Below, piece after piece: positions 1-7,688 of a DNA stretch of 44,109 nucleotides. The DNA comes from Lachnospiraceae bacterium (GTDB lineage: Bacteria > Bacillota > Clostridia > Lachnospirales > Lachnospiraceae): contig JAFUYB010000046.1 of the NCBI GenBank assembly GCA_017470735.1, positions 1 through 44,109 of the forward strand. Reading direction: 5' to 3'. Under the pieces are notes generated by a model. The model saw nothing but the letters and a program-made list of their open reading frames with translations. It did not search any database and was not told the origin of the DNA. Numbering within the stretch: the stretch's first letter is position 1; every line of letters starts with the position of its first letter. Position numbers and translations under genes: made by a program.

Positions 1-53
1 AGCACTATATAGTAAATGTGGAATAAAAAGTTTTGTCAAGTTTTTTTGAGATC

Positions 54-80
54 GAAAAAAGCCAGCAATTATGCTGACTT
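54..80 (-). terminator. Rho-independent terminator, minus strand
   Basis: On the minus strand an 8-bp stem (AGTCAGCA / TGCTGGCT, one mismatch) with a 4-base loop is followed by a run of T. It lies downstream of the transposase remnant at 159-257 and probably served as the terminator of that element. Confidence 0.6.
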
Positions 81-158
81 GACGCAACTAGGATTATTCT
101 GAATCCCTAAAGAATTATAGTGCTAAATCCGAAAGACGGGCTTGCTGTATGGTTCGGG

Positions 159-257
159 CTACAGATACCTTTCTATTCCGATCTCCTCCATGATCTTGTC
201 AAATGCCAATACCGGGTCACAAATATCAAGAATATCTTTTGATTTATAGCTAGTCAT
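159..257 (-). pseudogene. Transposase N-terminal remnant
   Basis: A 32-codon minus-strand reading frame starts MTSYKSKDIL, continues with DPVLAFDKIMEEIGIERYL and stops at a TAG. The 'D-P-V-x-x-F-x-x-I-M-x-x-I' opening followed by a short Tyr-Leu stretch resembles the N-terminus of IS1182/IS4-like transposases found in Clostridia. The family assignment is uncertain because only the first 32 residues survive, and further stops follow. The rest of the first 326 bases holds no other gene that I can support; a terminator lies at 54-80. Confidence 0.45.
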
Positions 258-326
258 GAGACGGTTTTTGTGCTATAACAGATAGGGTTATATGTCAAGT
301 AATTGAGACGCGCAGCGGAGAGATAT

Positions 327-455
327 ATGCTGAAGAGCAACATTGGAATGGAAAAAGCAGTAGAGCTTAAGAATAATGATCATAATGGCTGTCAGGCGGT
401 GCTTTGCGAGCGCAGTGACTGTGAGAGGAATATGGTGAGTTTTTTGGAGGATTAA
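327..455 (+). pseudogene. Truncated C_GCAxxG_C_C-type ORF (42 aa)
   Basis: This short frame begins at an ATG preceded by GGAGAG. Its residues 8-31 (MEKAVELKNNDHNGCQAVLCER) have the shape of the N-terminus of the C_GCAxxG_C_C redox-protein family, in which 'EKAxELxxxGYNCxQAV' comes before the Cys motifs. After that the match ends and a stop follows at 42 codons, against about 130-150 residues for an intact member. It is therefore probably a deletion remnant fused to unrelated sequence. Its last codons carry the GGAGG that serves as ribosome binding site for the next gene, so it may survive as a translated leader. Confidence 0.4.
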
Positions 456-456
456 G

Positions 457-933
457 ATGTTTCGGGATATGAGAAGATTCAAGCAACAGATATCAGAGGA
501 GGAATGCATCGAAATTCTGAGGAGGGAACTAAGAGGCGTTCTGTCCGTACTTGGCGATGATGGCTACCCTTATGGAATACCCTTAGATCATTGGTATTCG
601 GAAACAGACGGGAAGATTTATTTCCATTGTGCCAAGGAAGGACATAAGCTCGATGCTATCGCAAAGTGTGATAAGGTCAGCTACTGCGTGATGGATCAGG
701 GCTACCGAAAAGAGGGTGAATGGGCGCTGAATATCCGAAGTGTGATCATATTTGGACGAATGCACATCGTGGAGGATGAGGACAAGAAGAGAGAAATCTG
801 TACGAACCTCTGCCGGAAATTTACGGATGATGAGGCGTATCTTGAGAAGGAACTGAAGAATGCATTTCTGAGAGTGTGCTGTCTGGAGCTGGAGCCGGAG
901 CATATGACCGGGAAGCTGGTGAATGAGTCATGA
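457..933 (+). CDS. Pyridoxamine 5'-phosphate oxidase family protein (NimA-like)
   Basis: A 158-residue flavin-binding split-barrel protein. The N-terminus (MFRDMRR.KQQISEEECIEIL) followed by 'GVLSVLGDDGYPYGIPLDHWY' around residues 27-48 and 'IYFHCAKEGHKLDAI' around 54-68 is the pattern of the NimA/5-nitroimidazole reductase-like branch of the PNPOx superfamily. Such proteins bind FMN and are thought to reduce small molecules; the substrate here is unknown. Residues after 90 (SVIIFGRMHIVEDEDKK) form the last barrel strands. The start is supported by GGAGG six bases upstream. It sits 39 bases before a GNAT gene and the two may be co-transcribed. Calling it a nitroimidazole resistance gene would be over-reading. 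Confidence 0.85.
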   Translation: MFRDMRRFKQQISEEECIEILRRELRGVLSVLGDDGYPYGIPLDHWYSETDGKIYFHCAKEGHKLDAIAKCDKVSYCVMDQGYRKEGEWALNIRSVIIFGRMHIVEDEDKKREICTNLCRKFTDDEAYLEKELKNAFLRVCCLELEPEHMTGKLVNES

Positions 934-972
934 AAGAGAGTATTTGATGGATCTTAAAGAGGAGTTTGAAGT

Positions 973-1407
973 TTGAGTATGTTTGCGGCTAAGACCTTTG
1001 AAGAGCTTACTACAAGAGAGATATATGAGATTCTGAAAGCCCGCGCTGCCGTCTTTGTTGTGGAGCAGAACATAGTCTATCAGGATATGGACGATAAGGA
1101 CTATGACAGTCTGCATGTGTACTTCGAAGAGGACGGAAAGGTGACGGCGTATTTGCGCGCCTTTGAGACAGAACCGGATGTTGTGCGCATGGGCCGGGTG
1201 CTGACATTACAGCATGGACAAGGCTTAGGAGGAAAACTCTTGCGTTATGGTCTTGAAGAGATACGGCAAAAATTCTCTCCCAAGATCATTGCGATTGATT
1301 CACAATGTCATGCCATAGGTTTCTATGAAAAGTCTGGATTCAAGGTATGCTCTGAGGAGTTCCTTGAAGAGGGCATAATGCATGTGAAGATGGAACTTGA
1401 AGTATGA
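973..1407 (+). CDS. GNAT family N-acetyltransferase (ElaA-like)
   Basis: A 144-residue single-domain acetyltransferase. The opening 'FEELTTREIYEILKARAAVFVVEQNIVYQDMDDKDYDSLH' is typical of the ElaA group, and 'RVLTLQHGQGLGGKLLRYGLEEI' near residues 75-97 is the acetyl-CoA pyrophosphate loop (Q/R-x-x-G-x-G/A). 'AIGFYEKSGFKVCSEEFLEEGIMHVKM' near 115-141 is the characteristic C-terminal GNAT signature with its Tyr. I use the TTG at 973 because GAGG lies about 10 bases upstream; the ATG at 979 is an alternative with longer spacing. Acceptor substrate unknown. Confidence 0.88.
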   Translation: MSMFAAKTFEELTTREIYEILKARAAVFVVEQNIVYQDMDDKDYDSLHVYFEEDGKVTAYLRAFETEPDVVRMGRVLTLQHGQGLGGKLLRYGLEEIRQKFSPKIIAIDSQCHAIGFYEKSGFKVCSEEFLEEGIMHVKMELEV

Positions 1408-1481
1408 AATATGATAATATAACGAATGTCACTGTAATGTTCGAAGTGGTTACAAGTTTTCAGGTAAAAAACATTGAATAA
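1404..1481 (+). other. Very short ORF overlapping the GNAT stop (25 codons)
   Basis: An ATGA overlap with the preceding stop opens a 25-codon frame (MKYDNITNV...) that ends in TAA. A second tiny frame (MKIKDLR, 1523-1546) follows. Both look like the starts of lost genes rather than functional peptides; I recognise neither. Confidence 0.2.
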
Positions 1482-1554
1482 AAGAGACTGCACGATTCGT
1501 TTAGAAGAGAAGAAGGATAAAGATGAAGATTAAAGATTTGAGGTGACGGAAGCA

Positions 1555-2316
1555 ATGTCAGTAGAAAACGGCGAGTGGATCATGCGCGGCCTGGATTGGG
1601 ACAATCCTTATCGGATCAGGACATGGCAGGAGCTTGTGAATTGGATAAATGAGATCGGTTTTCTTCCGCTCTTTGGAAATGAGGTGGAGGGCTTCTCTGT
1701 GGAGGAGCATACATCTCCGGATTACTGGTGGTCGGGCGACCGGCAGGAGGATCCATGGGAGTGGAGGGAGATCATAGCGGCAAGCAATCAGGTGGCATAC
1801 GGGAAATTTTTTGGAAAAAAGGCAGGGTTCATCAGTTTGGATTGGCTGCCTTATTTTGCAAACGCACGCAGAGCAGGCTACGATTTTGACAGTCGTTATC
1901 AGGACGGACTTGCAAGCCGCAGAGAAAAGAAGATCATGGATTTCTTCATAGGAGAGGATGAAGACGGGGATCCTGTTTATAAAGACGATAGGATACTGTC
2001 CACGGATCTGAAGAAGATGGCTGGTTTCGGAAAAGGTGGGGAGAAAAACTATCCGGGCATTATCACCGGACTGCAGATGCAGACCTATCTTGTGATTACG
2101 GATTTCAAGAGACGGCAGAATAAGCGCGGCGAAGAGTATGGTATGGCGGTATCTATCATGCTTCCGCCTGAGTCAATTTGGGGATATGACAAGGTGACGG
2201 CAGCGTATTCGGAGAAGCCGAAGGAATCGTGGAGCAGGATTTTTGAGCATGTGAAGGAGATGTATCCCAAAACAGATGATACGGACATCATTCGGCTGAT
2301 TGGGAAAGATCCATGA
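1555..2316 (+). CDS. AlkZ-related protein
   Basis: A 253-residue protein that resembles Firmicute proteins annotated as related to the AlkZ/YcaQ winged-helix DNA glycosylases. The recognisable block is 'SPDYWWSGDRQEDPWEWREI' followed by 'VAYGKFFGKKAGFISLDWLPYFANARR'. The catalytic Gln-rich motif of true AlkZ is not evident, so glycosylase activity is not established. The frame is also open from a GTG at 1543, but the bases GAGGTG that contain this GTG form a good Shine-Dalgarno nine bases ahead of the ATG at 1555, so I take the ATG. It lies between short gene remnants and an ArsC-like gene. Confidence 0.6.
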   Translation: MSVENGEWIMRGLDWDNPYRIRTWQELVNWINEIGFLPLFGNEVEGFSVEEHTSPDYWWSGDRQEDPWEWREIIAASNQVAYGKFFGKKAGFISLDWLPYFANARRAGYDFDSRYQDGLASRREKKIMDFFIGEDEDGDPVYKDDRILSTDLKKMAGFGKGGEKNYPGIITGLQMQTYLVITDFKRRQNKRGEEYGMAVSIMLPPESIWGYDKVTAAYSEKPKESWSRIFEHVKEMYPKTDDTDIIRLIGKDP

Positions 2317-2366
2317 CGTCCGGTGGATATCAGTGCTTGGTGGCGCAAATGAAGGGAGTGAAAGAA

Positions 2367-2717
2367 ATGACGAAAGTATATTGCTATTCAAAATGTTCAA
2401 CGTGTAAGAAAGCCTTGAAATGGCTGGATGAAAACAAAATCGAGCATACAGTGATCGATATCAGGGAAGATCATCCTGATGAGAAGACGCTTCGTCGGCT
2501 TTATGCGAAGAGCGAGTTGCCGCTTCGGAGATTTTTCAATACCAACGGACAACTGTATCGGGAGATGGAGCTGTCGAAGAAGCTTCCGGATATGAGCGAG
2601 GATGAGATGTTTAAGATTCTGGCATCAGATGGGATGCTGGTGAAGAGACCTTTGCTGGTTACGGATGAAAGGGTGATTCCGGGATTTAAAGAAGATACAT
2701 GGAGGGAAGTATTGTGA
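2367..2717 (+). CDS. ArsC/Spx family thioredoxin-fold protein (YffB-like)
   Basis: A 116-residue protein of the ArsC/Spx/MgsR fold. 'MTKVYCYSKCSTCKKALKWL' gives a CxxC pair (Cys10, Cys13) at the N-terminus of helix 1, 'DIREDHPDEKTLRRLY' is the typical second block, and 'MLVKRPLLVTDERVIPGFKEDTW' near residues 89-111 matches the family C-terminal motif ('KRPll...vG'). The upstream frame starting at 2313 is not needed, because AGGGAG sits eight bases before the ATG at 2367. Whether it is a regulator like Spx or a reductase cannot be told from sequence. The spacing to the next gene suggests it ends its own unit. Confidence 0.85.
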   Translation: MTKVYCYSKCSTCKKALKWLDENKIEHTVIDIREDHPDEKTLRRLYAKSELPLRRFFNTNGQLYREMELSKKLPDMSEDEMFKILASDGMLVKRPLLVTDERVIPGFKEDTWREVL

Positions 2718-2832
2718 GCATTCGACAACGCAAAAGTTGAATCCTGTATTGTCTTATTCTGTCAAGTCCTCTATAATACACATTAAATCAGAGGGGAACA
2801 GCGGCCGGATGACGGGCAGAGGTGGTAGAGCT

Positions 2833-3072
2833 ATGCGGATTGATAAATTTTTAAAGGTATCGCGGCTGATCAAGCGGCGGACGGTGGCGGCAGAGGCATG
2901 TGAAGCCGGGCGTGTGCAGGTCAACGGCAATGTGGTCAAGCCCTCGGCCAAGGTCAAGGTCGGGGATGTGATCGAAATTGCGTTTGGCGACCGCATCGTC
3001 AAGGCGGAGGTGCTGGCGCTTAAAGAGACGACCAAAAAGGACGAAGCGGCGGAACTGTACAAGGTTTTATGA
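2833..3072 (+). CDS. rqcP: S4-domain RNA-binding protein RqcP (YabO/Hsp15-like)
   Basis: The 79 residues consist almost entirely of one S4 RNA-binding domain: 'MRIDKFLKVSRLIKRRTVAAEACEAGRVQVNGNVVKPSAKVKVGDVIEI'. RqcP (YabO) works with RqcH in ribosome-associated quality control, adding C-terminal alanine tails to stalled nascent chains on the 50S subunit. The position just ahead of divIC, as in Bacillus and Clostridia, supports RqcP over Hsp15. The longer frame from 2737 has no family match before Met33, so I start at 2833, although its Shine-Dalgarno (GGTGGTAG) is only moderate. An AT-rich promoter region separates it from divIC. Confidence 0.9.
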   Translation: MRIDKFLKVSRLIKRRTVAAEACEAGRVQVNGNVVKPSAKVKVGDVIEIAFGDRIVKAEVLALKETTKKDEAAELYKVL

Positions 3073-3090
3073 GAAATAGACAAAATTCAC

Positions 3091-3166
3091 ATAATATTAT
3101 AAAAAGACTTGAAAAATATTTGTGTTTTTCTATAATATTATTTTAAGAAACGCCGATAATAATTAT
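3091..3166 (+). promoter_or_regulatory. Promoter with repeated ATAATATTAT palindromes
   Basis: TTGAAA at 3109-3114 and TATAAT at 3131-3136 with 16-base spacing form a good sigma-A promoter for divIC-tilS-hpt-ftsH. The perfect 10-bp palindrome ATAATATTAT occurs at 3091-3100 and again at 3132-3141, 41 bases apart (about four helical turns), the second overlapping the -10. A related palindrome, ATAAT-A-ATTAT, lies at 3156-3166. They may be operators or merely AT-rich promoter sequence. Confidence 0.6.
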
Positions 3167-3279
3167 GTGAGTATTTTATTTCTCGCTTTGGGTGTGATTG
3201 GCTGCTCCGATCCGCAAGGGACGGCAGGCGGCAGTGTGTGTGGAAAAGAGCCGGGGCTTCGGCGCCGGTGAGGATGATG

Positions 3280-3579
3280 ATGAAGAAAGTCCAGGGTCGC
3301 AGACGAAAAAAGAAGAGCACCAGCAGAGCCTATCTGATTTTGATGATGGTCTTTTTGGCTGTGGTATTGGTGACGCAGATCATATTGCTCTACCAGAAGA
3401 GCGAAGTGTACGCCGCGCGCGAGCAGCAGTTGATCGAGGAGCTGCATGAGCAGGAGGACAGGCAGCAGGAGCTTGCCGATTACGAGCAGTACACGAAGTC
3501 TGAGGAGTACACGCGCAACACGGCAAAGAGCAAGCTGGGGCTGGTTTCTCCGAATGAGATTATTTTCCGGGAACGATGA
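3280..3579 (+). CDS. divIC: Septum formation initiator family protein (DivIC/FtsB)
   Basis: A 99-residue bitopic membrane protein. A basic N-terminus (MKKVQGRRRKKKSTSR) is followed by one membrane span (YLILMMVFLAVVLVTQIILL), then a coiled coil (QLIEELHEQEDRQQELADYEQY), and ends with 'EEYTRNTAKSKLGLVSPNEIIF', the standard DivIC/FtsB C-terminus. In the family it joins DivIB/FtsQ and FtsL at the division site. The Met at 3280 has GGTGAGG six bases upstream; ATGs at 3274 and 3277 are closer and less likely. Its TGA overlaps the ATG of tilS (ATGA), so the two are translationally coupled. Confidence 0.92.
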   Translation: MKKVQGRRRKKKSTSRAYLILMMVFLAVVLVTQIILLYQKSEVYAAREQQLIEELHEQEDRQQELADYEQYTKSEEYTRNTAKSKLGLVSPNEIIFRER

Positions 3580-5126
3580 CGACGGAGCGCAAGGTTAAAG
3601 GATATATTCAGGCAGAAGGATTGCTGAAACAAGGAGATGCGGTAGTGATAGGCGTCTCCGGCGGGGCAGATTCCGTCTGTCTTTTTTTGTTGTTGGCAGA
3701 TATGGCGGACAAGTGGGAGCTCTCTCTTGCAGCGGTGCATGTCAATCACGGGATCCGGGGGGCAGCAGCCAAAGAGGATGCAGAATTCGTGGAGAACCTC
3801 TGCCGGAAATATGGCGTCATCTGCTGCCGAGAAAATGTTGATGTGCCGGCGCTTGCGGCGAAATGGAAGTGTGGGGAGGAAGAGGCGGGGAGGCGTGTAC
3901 GGCATGAAGCCTATCTGCGCTGCTCGGAGAAGCATTTCGGCGGCAAAGCAAAGGTGGCGCTCGGACACCACCGAAACGATCTTGCGGAGTCGGTAATGCT
4001 TTCGCTGATCCGCGGGGCGGGACTGGCCGGACTGTCCGGGATCCGCCCACAGACGCAGATTGCGGTGGACGGCAAGGAGATGACCGTCATCCGCCCGCTT
4101 CTTGACCTGGAGCGGGATGAAATTGAGGCGTATTTAAATAATAGAGGGCAAGCGTGGCGGACGGACGCGACCAATGCGGAGGACGAGTACGCCCGCAACC
4201 GCATCCGGCACCAGCTTATCCCGCTTTTTGAAGATGCTAATCCCAAGTCGGTGGAGCATATCGCAAGGACGGCGCTGCTTGCGGGTCAGGCAGAGGATTA
4301 TATCGCCAGGCAGGCTAAGATGCTGCTGGATGGCCAGGGCTGTGAATTGACAGGGACTGCTGCCGGGGCATGCCAAGAGGATAAAGATGGTTTAATAAAT
4401 GAAGACGGCGAGCTGAAAAAGGCGGTTCTGGACAAGCTGCACCCTGCGCTTGCTGGCGAGGCTGTGCGGCAATGGCTCGTAACGCGTGGCGTGGGGATGC
4501 GGGATCTGACCCATTACCATATCGTTTCGATAGTCGGGCTGGCAGGAAAGCCGGTCGGGAAAAAGGTTGAACTGCCCGGCGGATACCTGGTGGAAAGCGG
4601 ATACAGAACGCTCCGGATCCGTCAGATGGAAAAGGATGCGCCGGAATTTCGCCTCAAAAGACCGCAGAGGACAGAAGCTGAGGCTGCGGTGATGGACGAT
4701 GCTGCAGAAAAAAGCGCCATCCTTCGCATCAAAAAGCCTGCGTTCGGGCAGAGTTTTACGGCGGAATTTGGGGGTTATTCGTTTATATTTACGGCGAAAG
4801 AGAAGGGCGGCAGTCCGAAGAGCAGAGGAAAGGATGAAAATTCCTTTTCTATTTTCATCAATTATGATAAAATAGATAAAATATGTCTTCGATTTCCGGA
4901 AGAAGGCGACCGGATGGTGATTTCCCGTGGTGGGCGGCACAAAAAGCTGAGGCGTATTCTGATCGACGCGAAGGTTCCGAGGGAGGAGCGCGCGGCGCAG
5001 GTGCTGCTGACAGACGGCAAGGAAGTGATCTGGGTCGTCGGAATACGGGACTGTCCGGCGTATTTCGTGACAGAGGAGGCAGGAGGGGTATTGGAATGCT
5101 TTGCGCGGAGGATTTGCGATGAGTGA
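3576..5126 (+). CDS. tilS: tRNA(Ile)-lysidine synthetase
   Basis: A 516-residue PP-loop ATPase that converts C34 of the CAU-anticodon tRNA-Ile to lysidine so that it reads AUA. The P-loop motif SGGADS is at residues 28-33, followed by 'AAVHVNHGIRG' and 'ALGHHRNDLAESVMLSLIRGAGLAGLSGI', typical of TilS. The C-terminal substrate-recognition domain shows 'LRFPEEGDRMVISRGGRHKKLRRILIDAKVPREER'. It is somewhat longer than many TilS proteins, with a poorly conserved stretch around residues 360-430. It starts in the divIC stop codon and its last codons overlap the start of hpt by eight bases, as in the conserved tilS-hpt-ftsH order. Confidence 0.96.
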   Translation: MTTERKVKGYIQAEGLLKQGDAVVIGVSGGADSVCLFLLLADMADKWELSLAAVHVNHGIRGAAAKEDAEFVENLCRKYGVICCRENVDVPALAAKWKCGEEEAGRRVRHEAYLRCSEKHFGGKAKVALGHHRNDLAESVMLSLIRGAGLAGLSGIRPQTQIAVDGKEMTVIRPLLDLERDEIEAYLNNRGQAWRTDATNAEDEYARNRIRHQLIPLFEDANPKSVEHIARTALLAGQAEDYIARQAKMLLDGQGCELTGTAAGACQEDKDGLINEDGELKKAVLDKLHPALAGEAVRQWLVTRGVGMRDLTHYHIVSIVGLAGKPVGKKVELPGGYLVESGYRTLRIRQMEKDAPEFRLKRPQRTEAEAAVMDDAAEKSAILRIKKPAFGQSFTAEFGGYSFIFTAKEKGGSPKSRGKDENSFSIFINYDKIDKICLRFPEEGDRMVISRGGRHKKLRRILIDAKVPREERAAQVLLTDGKEVIWVVGIRDCPAYFVTEEAGGVLECFARRICDE

Positions 5127-5643
5127 GAAAGTAAAGGTAATGCTGCCGGAGGAGGAGATCGACCACCGGGTCCGGGAGCTGGGCGAGCAGATCAGTCAGG
5201 ATTATGCGGGGGAGAGCGTGTTTTTGGTGTGTATCCTGAAAGGCGCGAGCTTTTTCGCCTGTGATCTGGCGAAAAGGATCACCGTTCCGGTGACGATTGA
5301 TTTTATGGCGACATCGAGCTATGGCTCCGGCACGGTCTCGTCAGGCGAGGTCAAGATCAAAAAGGATCTGGATCTGCCGGTGGCAGGACGGCATGTCATT
5401 ATCGTGGAAGACATTATTGACAGCGGCAACACACTGCATTATCTGAGCAATCTGTTCCGCGACCGCAATGCGAAAAGCGTCAAGCTCTGCGCTCTTTTGG
5501 ACAAGGCGGACCGCCGCGAGGTAGATGTGCCGATGGATTATATCGGTTTTTCGGTACCGGACTTTTTCCTGGTCGGATACGGATTGGACTATGACCAGAA
5601 ATACCGGAACCTGCCGTATATTGGCATAGTGGATCTGGATTGA
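5119..5643 (+). CDS. hpt: Hypoxanthine phosphoribosyltransferase
   Basis: A 174-residue purine salvage enzyme that joins hypoxanthine (and usually guanine) to PRPP. The PRPP-binding loop VEDIIDSGNT is at residues 96-105. 'ILKGASFFACDLAKRI' upstream and 'DYIGFSVPDFFLVGYGLDYDQKYRNLPYIG' near the end form the nucleotide-binding and C-terminal parts. The start at 5119 has GGAGG at 5107-5111; the open frame from 5101 has no ribosome binding site. It overlaps tilS and precedes ftsH, the usual Firmicute arrangement. Confidence 0.96.
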   Translation: MSEKVKVMLPEEEIDHRVRELGEQISQDYAGESVFLVCILKGASFFACDLAKRITVPVTIDFMATSSYGSGTVSSGEVKIKKDLDLPVAGRHVIIVEDIIDSGNTLHYLSNLFRDRNAKSVKLCALLDKADRREVDVPMDYIGFSVPDFFLVGYGLDYDQKYRNLPYIGIVDLD

Positions 5644-5730
5644 GCATCATGCGAAAGCCTGCTCCAAAAGAGGTCGCTTTGCGATGGGCAATGGAAAGGG
5701 AGAGGACGCGTTGAAAGGACTTTATACTAA

Positions 5731-7617
5731 ATGAGACAGGGAACCGGATTTGGTTTTTACATATTGCTGATGATCATGATCATCTTCTTCTGGCTGTATT
5801 TTGCGGGCAATCCGGGGCCGACCTATTCGCAGGCCCAGCTTGACTCCGCGATCGCCAATGGCGAGGTGGCATCGGTCGTGATCGATCAGAATGAGCAGGT
5901 GCCGACGGGTACGGCGCGGATATCGCTGAAAAATTCAGACACGCAGAAGGTTCTGTATGTGTCTGATGTCAATACGCTTCAGGATCAGCTCTCGGCAGCG
6001 GGGATTTCCTTTACGATGAACAATATCCCGCAGAACCAGTGGGTGCAGGAGATGCTGCCGACGATGATCGTCGTAGCGGCGCTGTTCATCCTGTTTATGA
6101 TCCTGATGAACGGGCAGGCCGGCGGCGCCGGAATGTCAATGGGGAGCGCGCGGGACAACCGGATGATGAATTTCGGCAAGAGCCGTGCGCGGATGTCAGG
6201 CAAGGATGAGGTAAGCATCCGGTTTTCCGATGTGGCAGGACTGCTTGAGGAAAAGGAAGAGCTCGAAGAAGTCGTTGATTTCTTAAAGGAGCCAAAGAAA
6301 TACACGGAGGTCGGCGCGCGGATCCCCAAAGGACTGCTGTTGGTGGGACCGCCCGGGACCGGAAAGACTTTGCTTGGCAAGGCGGTTGCCGGAGAAGCGG
6401 GCGTGCCGTTTTTTTCCATTTCCGGTTCGGATTTTGTGGAAATGTTTGTCGGCGTCGGCGCGTCGCGTGTGCGTGACTTGTTTGAAGAGGCGAAAAAGAA
6501 CGAGCCGTGCATCGTGTTCATCGATGAGATCGACGCGGTGGCGAGACGGCGTGGTTCCGGCATGGGCGGCGGCCATGACGAGCGCGAACAGACCCTAAAC
6601 CAGATGCTGGTCGAGATGGACGGCTTTTCGGACAACGAAGGGATTATCGTGATGGCGGCGACGAACCGCGTGGATATCCTCGATCCGGCGATCATGCGGC
6701 CGGGCAGGTTTGACCGGAAGGTTTTTGTCGGCAGGCCGGATGTGAACGGCAGGGAAGAGATTTTAAATGTCCACGCTAAGAACAAGCGGCTGTCGGATGA
6801 TGTGGATCTAAAGCAGATCGCGCAGACGACCGCGGGCTTTACGGGCGCGGATCTTGAGAATCTGCTGAATGAAGCGGCGATCCGCACGGCAAAGGACAAC
6901 CGCCATTTTATTGAGCAGGCGGATATCCGGCAGTCCTTTGTCAAGGTAGGGATCGGTACGGAGAAAAAGAGCAAGATCATTTCCGAAAAAGAAAAGCGGA
7001 TCACGGCATATCATGAGGCCGGTCATGCGATCCTTTTCCATGTCCTGCCGGATGTGGGGCCGGTATATTCGGTATCGATCATTCCGACGGGGATGGGAGC
7101 GGCGGGCTACACGATGCCGCTGCCTGAGAATGACGACATGTTCAACACCAAAGGGCGGATGCTGCAGGATATCACGGTCTCGCTCGGCGGAAGAGTGGCG
7201 GAAGAGCTGATCCTCGATGATGTGACGACCGGGGCGTCAAGCGATTTGAAAAAGGCGACTAAGGCGGCGCGGGAGATGGTGACAAAATACGGCTTCTCTT
7301 CAGAGATCGGGCCGATTTCGTATGCGCAGGATGAAGAGGAAGTCTTCCTGGGCAGGGATTACGGGCATATCCGCGGCTACGGTGAGGATGTCGCGGCAGC
7401 CATCGATGTCGAAGTCAAGCGGATCGTCGAAGAATGTTACGGCAAGGCGAAGGAGCTGATCGCAAAGCACGAGGATGTGCTGCATCGCGCGGCGGCGCTG
7501 CTTTTGGAAAAAGAAAAGATCGGCCGGGCGGAGTTTGAGGCTCTGTTTGGGGATGAGATCTTTGAAAAGGATGCAGAGCTTTTGGCATCCGAGGGCGTAC
7601 GCGTGGAAGACATGTAG
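5731..7617 (+). CDS. ftsH: ATP-dependent zinc metalloprotease FtsH
   Basis: A 628-residue membrane-anchored AAA+ protease that degrades misassembled membrane proteins and short-lived regulators. Two spans (around residues 5-25 and 110-127) bracket a short extracytoplasmic domain. Walker A GPPGTGKT is at 206-213, Walker B '[16 protein letters not shown]' follows, and the second region of homology is '[18 protein letters not shown]'. The zinc site HEAGH lies at 428-432 with the third ligand Asp505 in 'SSDLKKAT'. All catalytic residues are present. The start has GAAAGGA upstream. Located directly after hpt as in most Firmicutes. Confidence 0.97.
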   Translation: MRQGTGFGFYILLMIMIIFFWLYFAGNPGPTYSQAQLDSAIANGEVASVVIDQNEQVPTGTARISLKNSDTQKVLYVSDVNTLQDQLSAAGISFTMNNIPQNQWVQEMLPTMIVVAALFILFMILMNGQAGGAGMSMGSARDNRMMNFGKSRARMSGKDEVSIRFSDVAGLLEEKEELEEVVDFLKEPKKYTEVGARIPKGLLLVGPPGTGKTLLGKAVAGEAGVPFFSISGSDFVEMFVGVGASRVRDLFEEAKKNEPCIVFIDEIDAVARRRGSGMGGGHDEREQTLNQMLVEMDGFSDNEGIIVMAATNRVDILDPAIMRPGRFDRKVFVGRPDVNGREEILNVHAKNKRLSDDVDLKQIAQTTAGFTGADLENLLNEAAIRTAKDNRHFIEQADIRQSFVKVGIGTEKKSKIISEKEKRITAYHEAGHAILFHVLPDVGPVYSVSIIPTGMGAAGYTMPLPENDDMFNTKGRMLQDITVSLGGRVAEELILDDVTTGASSDLKKATKAAREMVTKYGFSSEIGPISYAQDEEEVFLGRDYGHIRGYGEDVAAAIDVEVKRIVEECYGKAKELIAKHEDVLHRAAALLLEKEKIGRAEFEALFGDEIFEKDAELLASEGVRVEDM

Positions 7618-7688
7618 GCACCCGGCGGAAAGCGTGCGGGGCAGGGAACGGCGAAACCCGCGCTTAAGGTATACTGGAAAGGTAATAT

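Noticed and set aside
5985-7004. 339-codon minus-strand ORF opposite ftsH
   Set aside because: It is the complement of a well-conserved ftsH frame, very rich in Ser, Pro and Arg, without ribosome binding site or recognisable motif.
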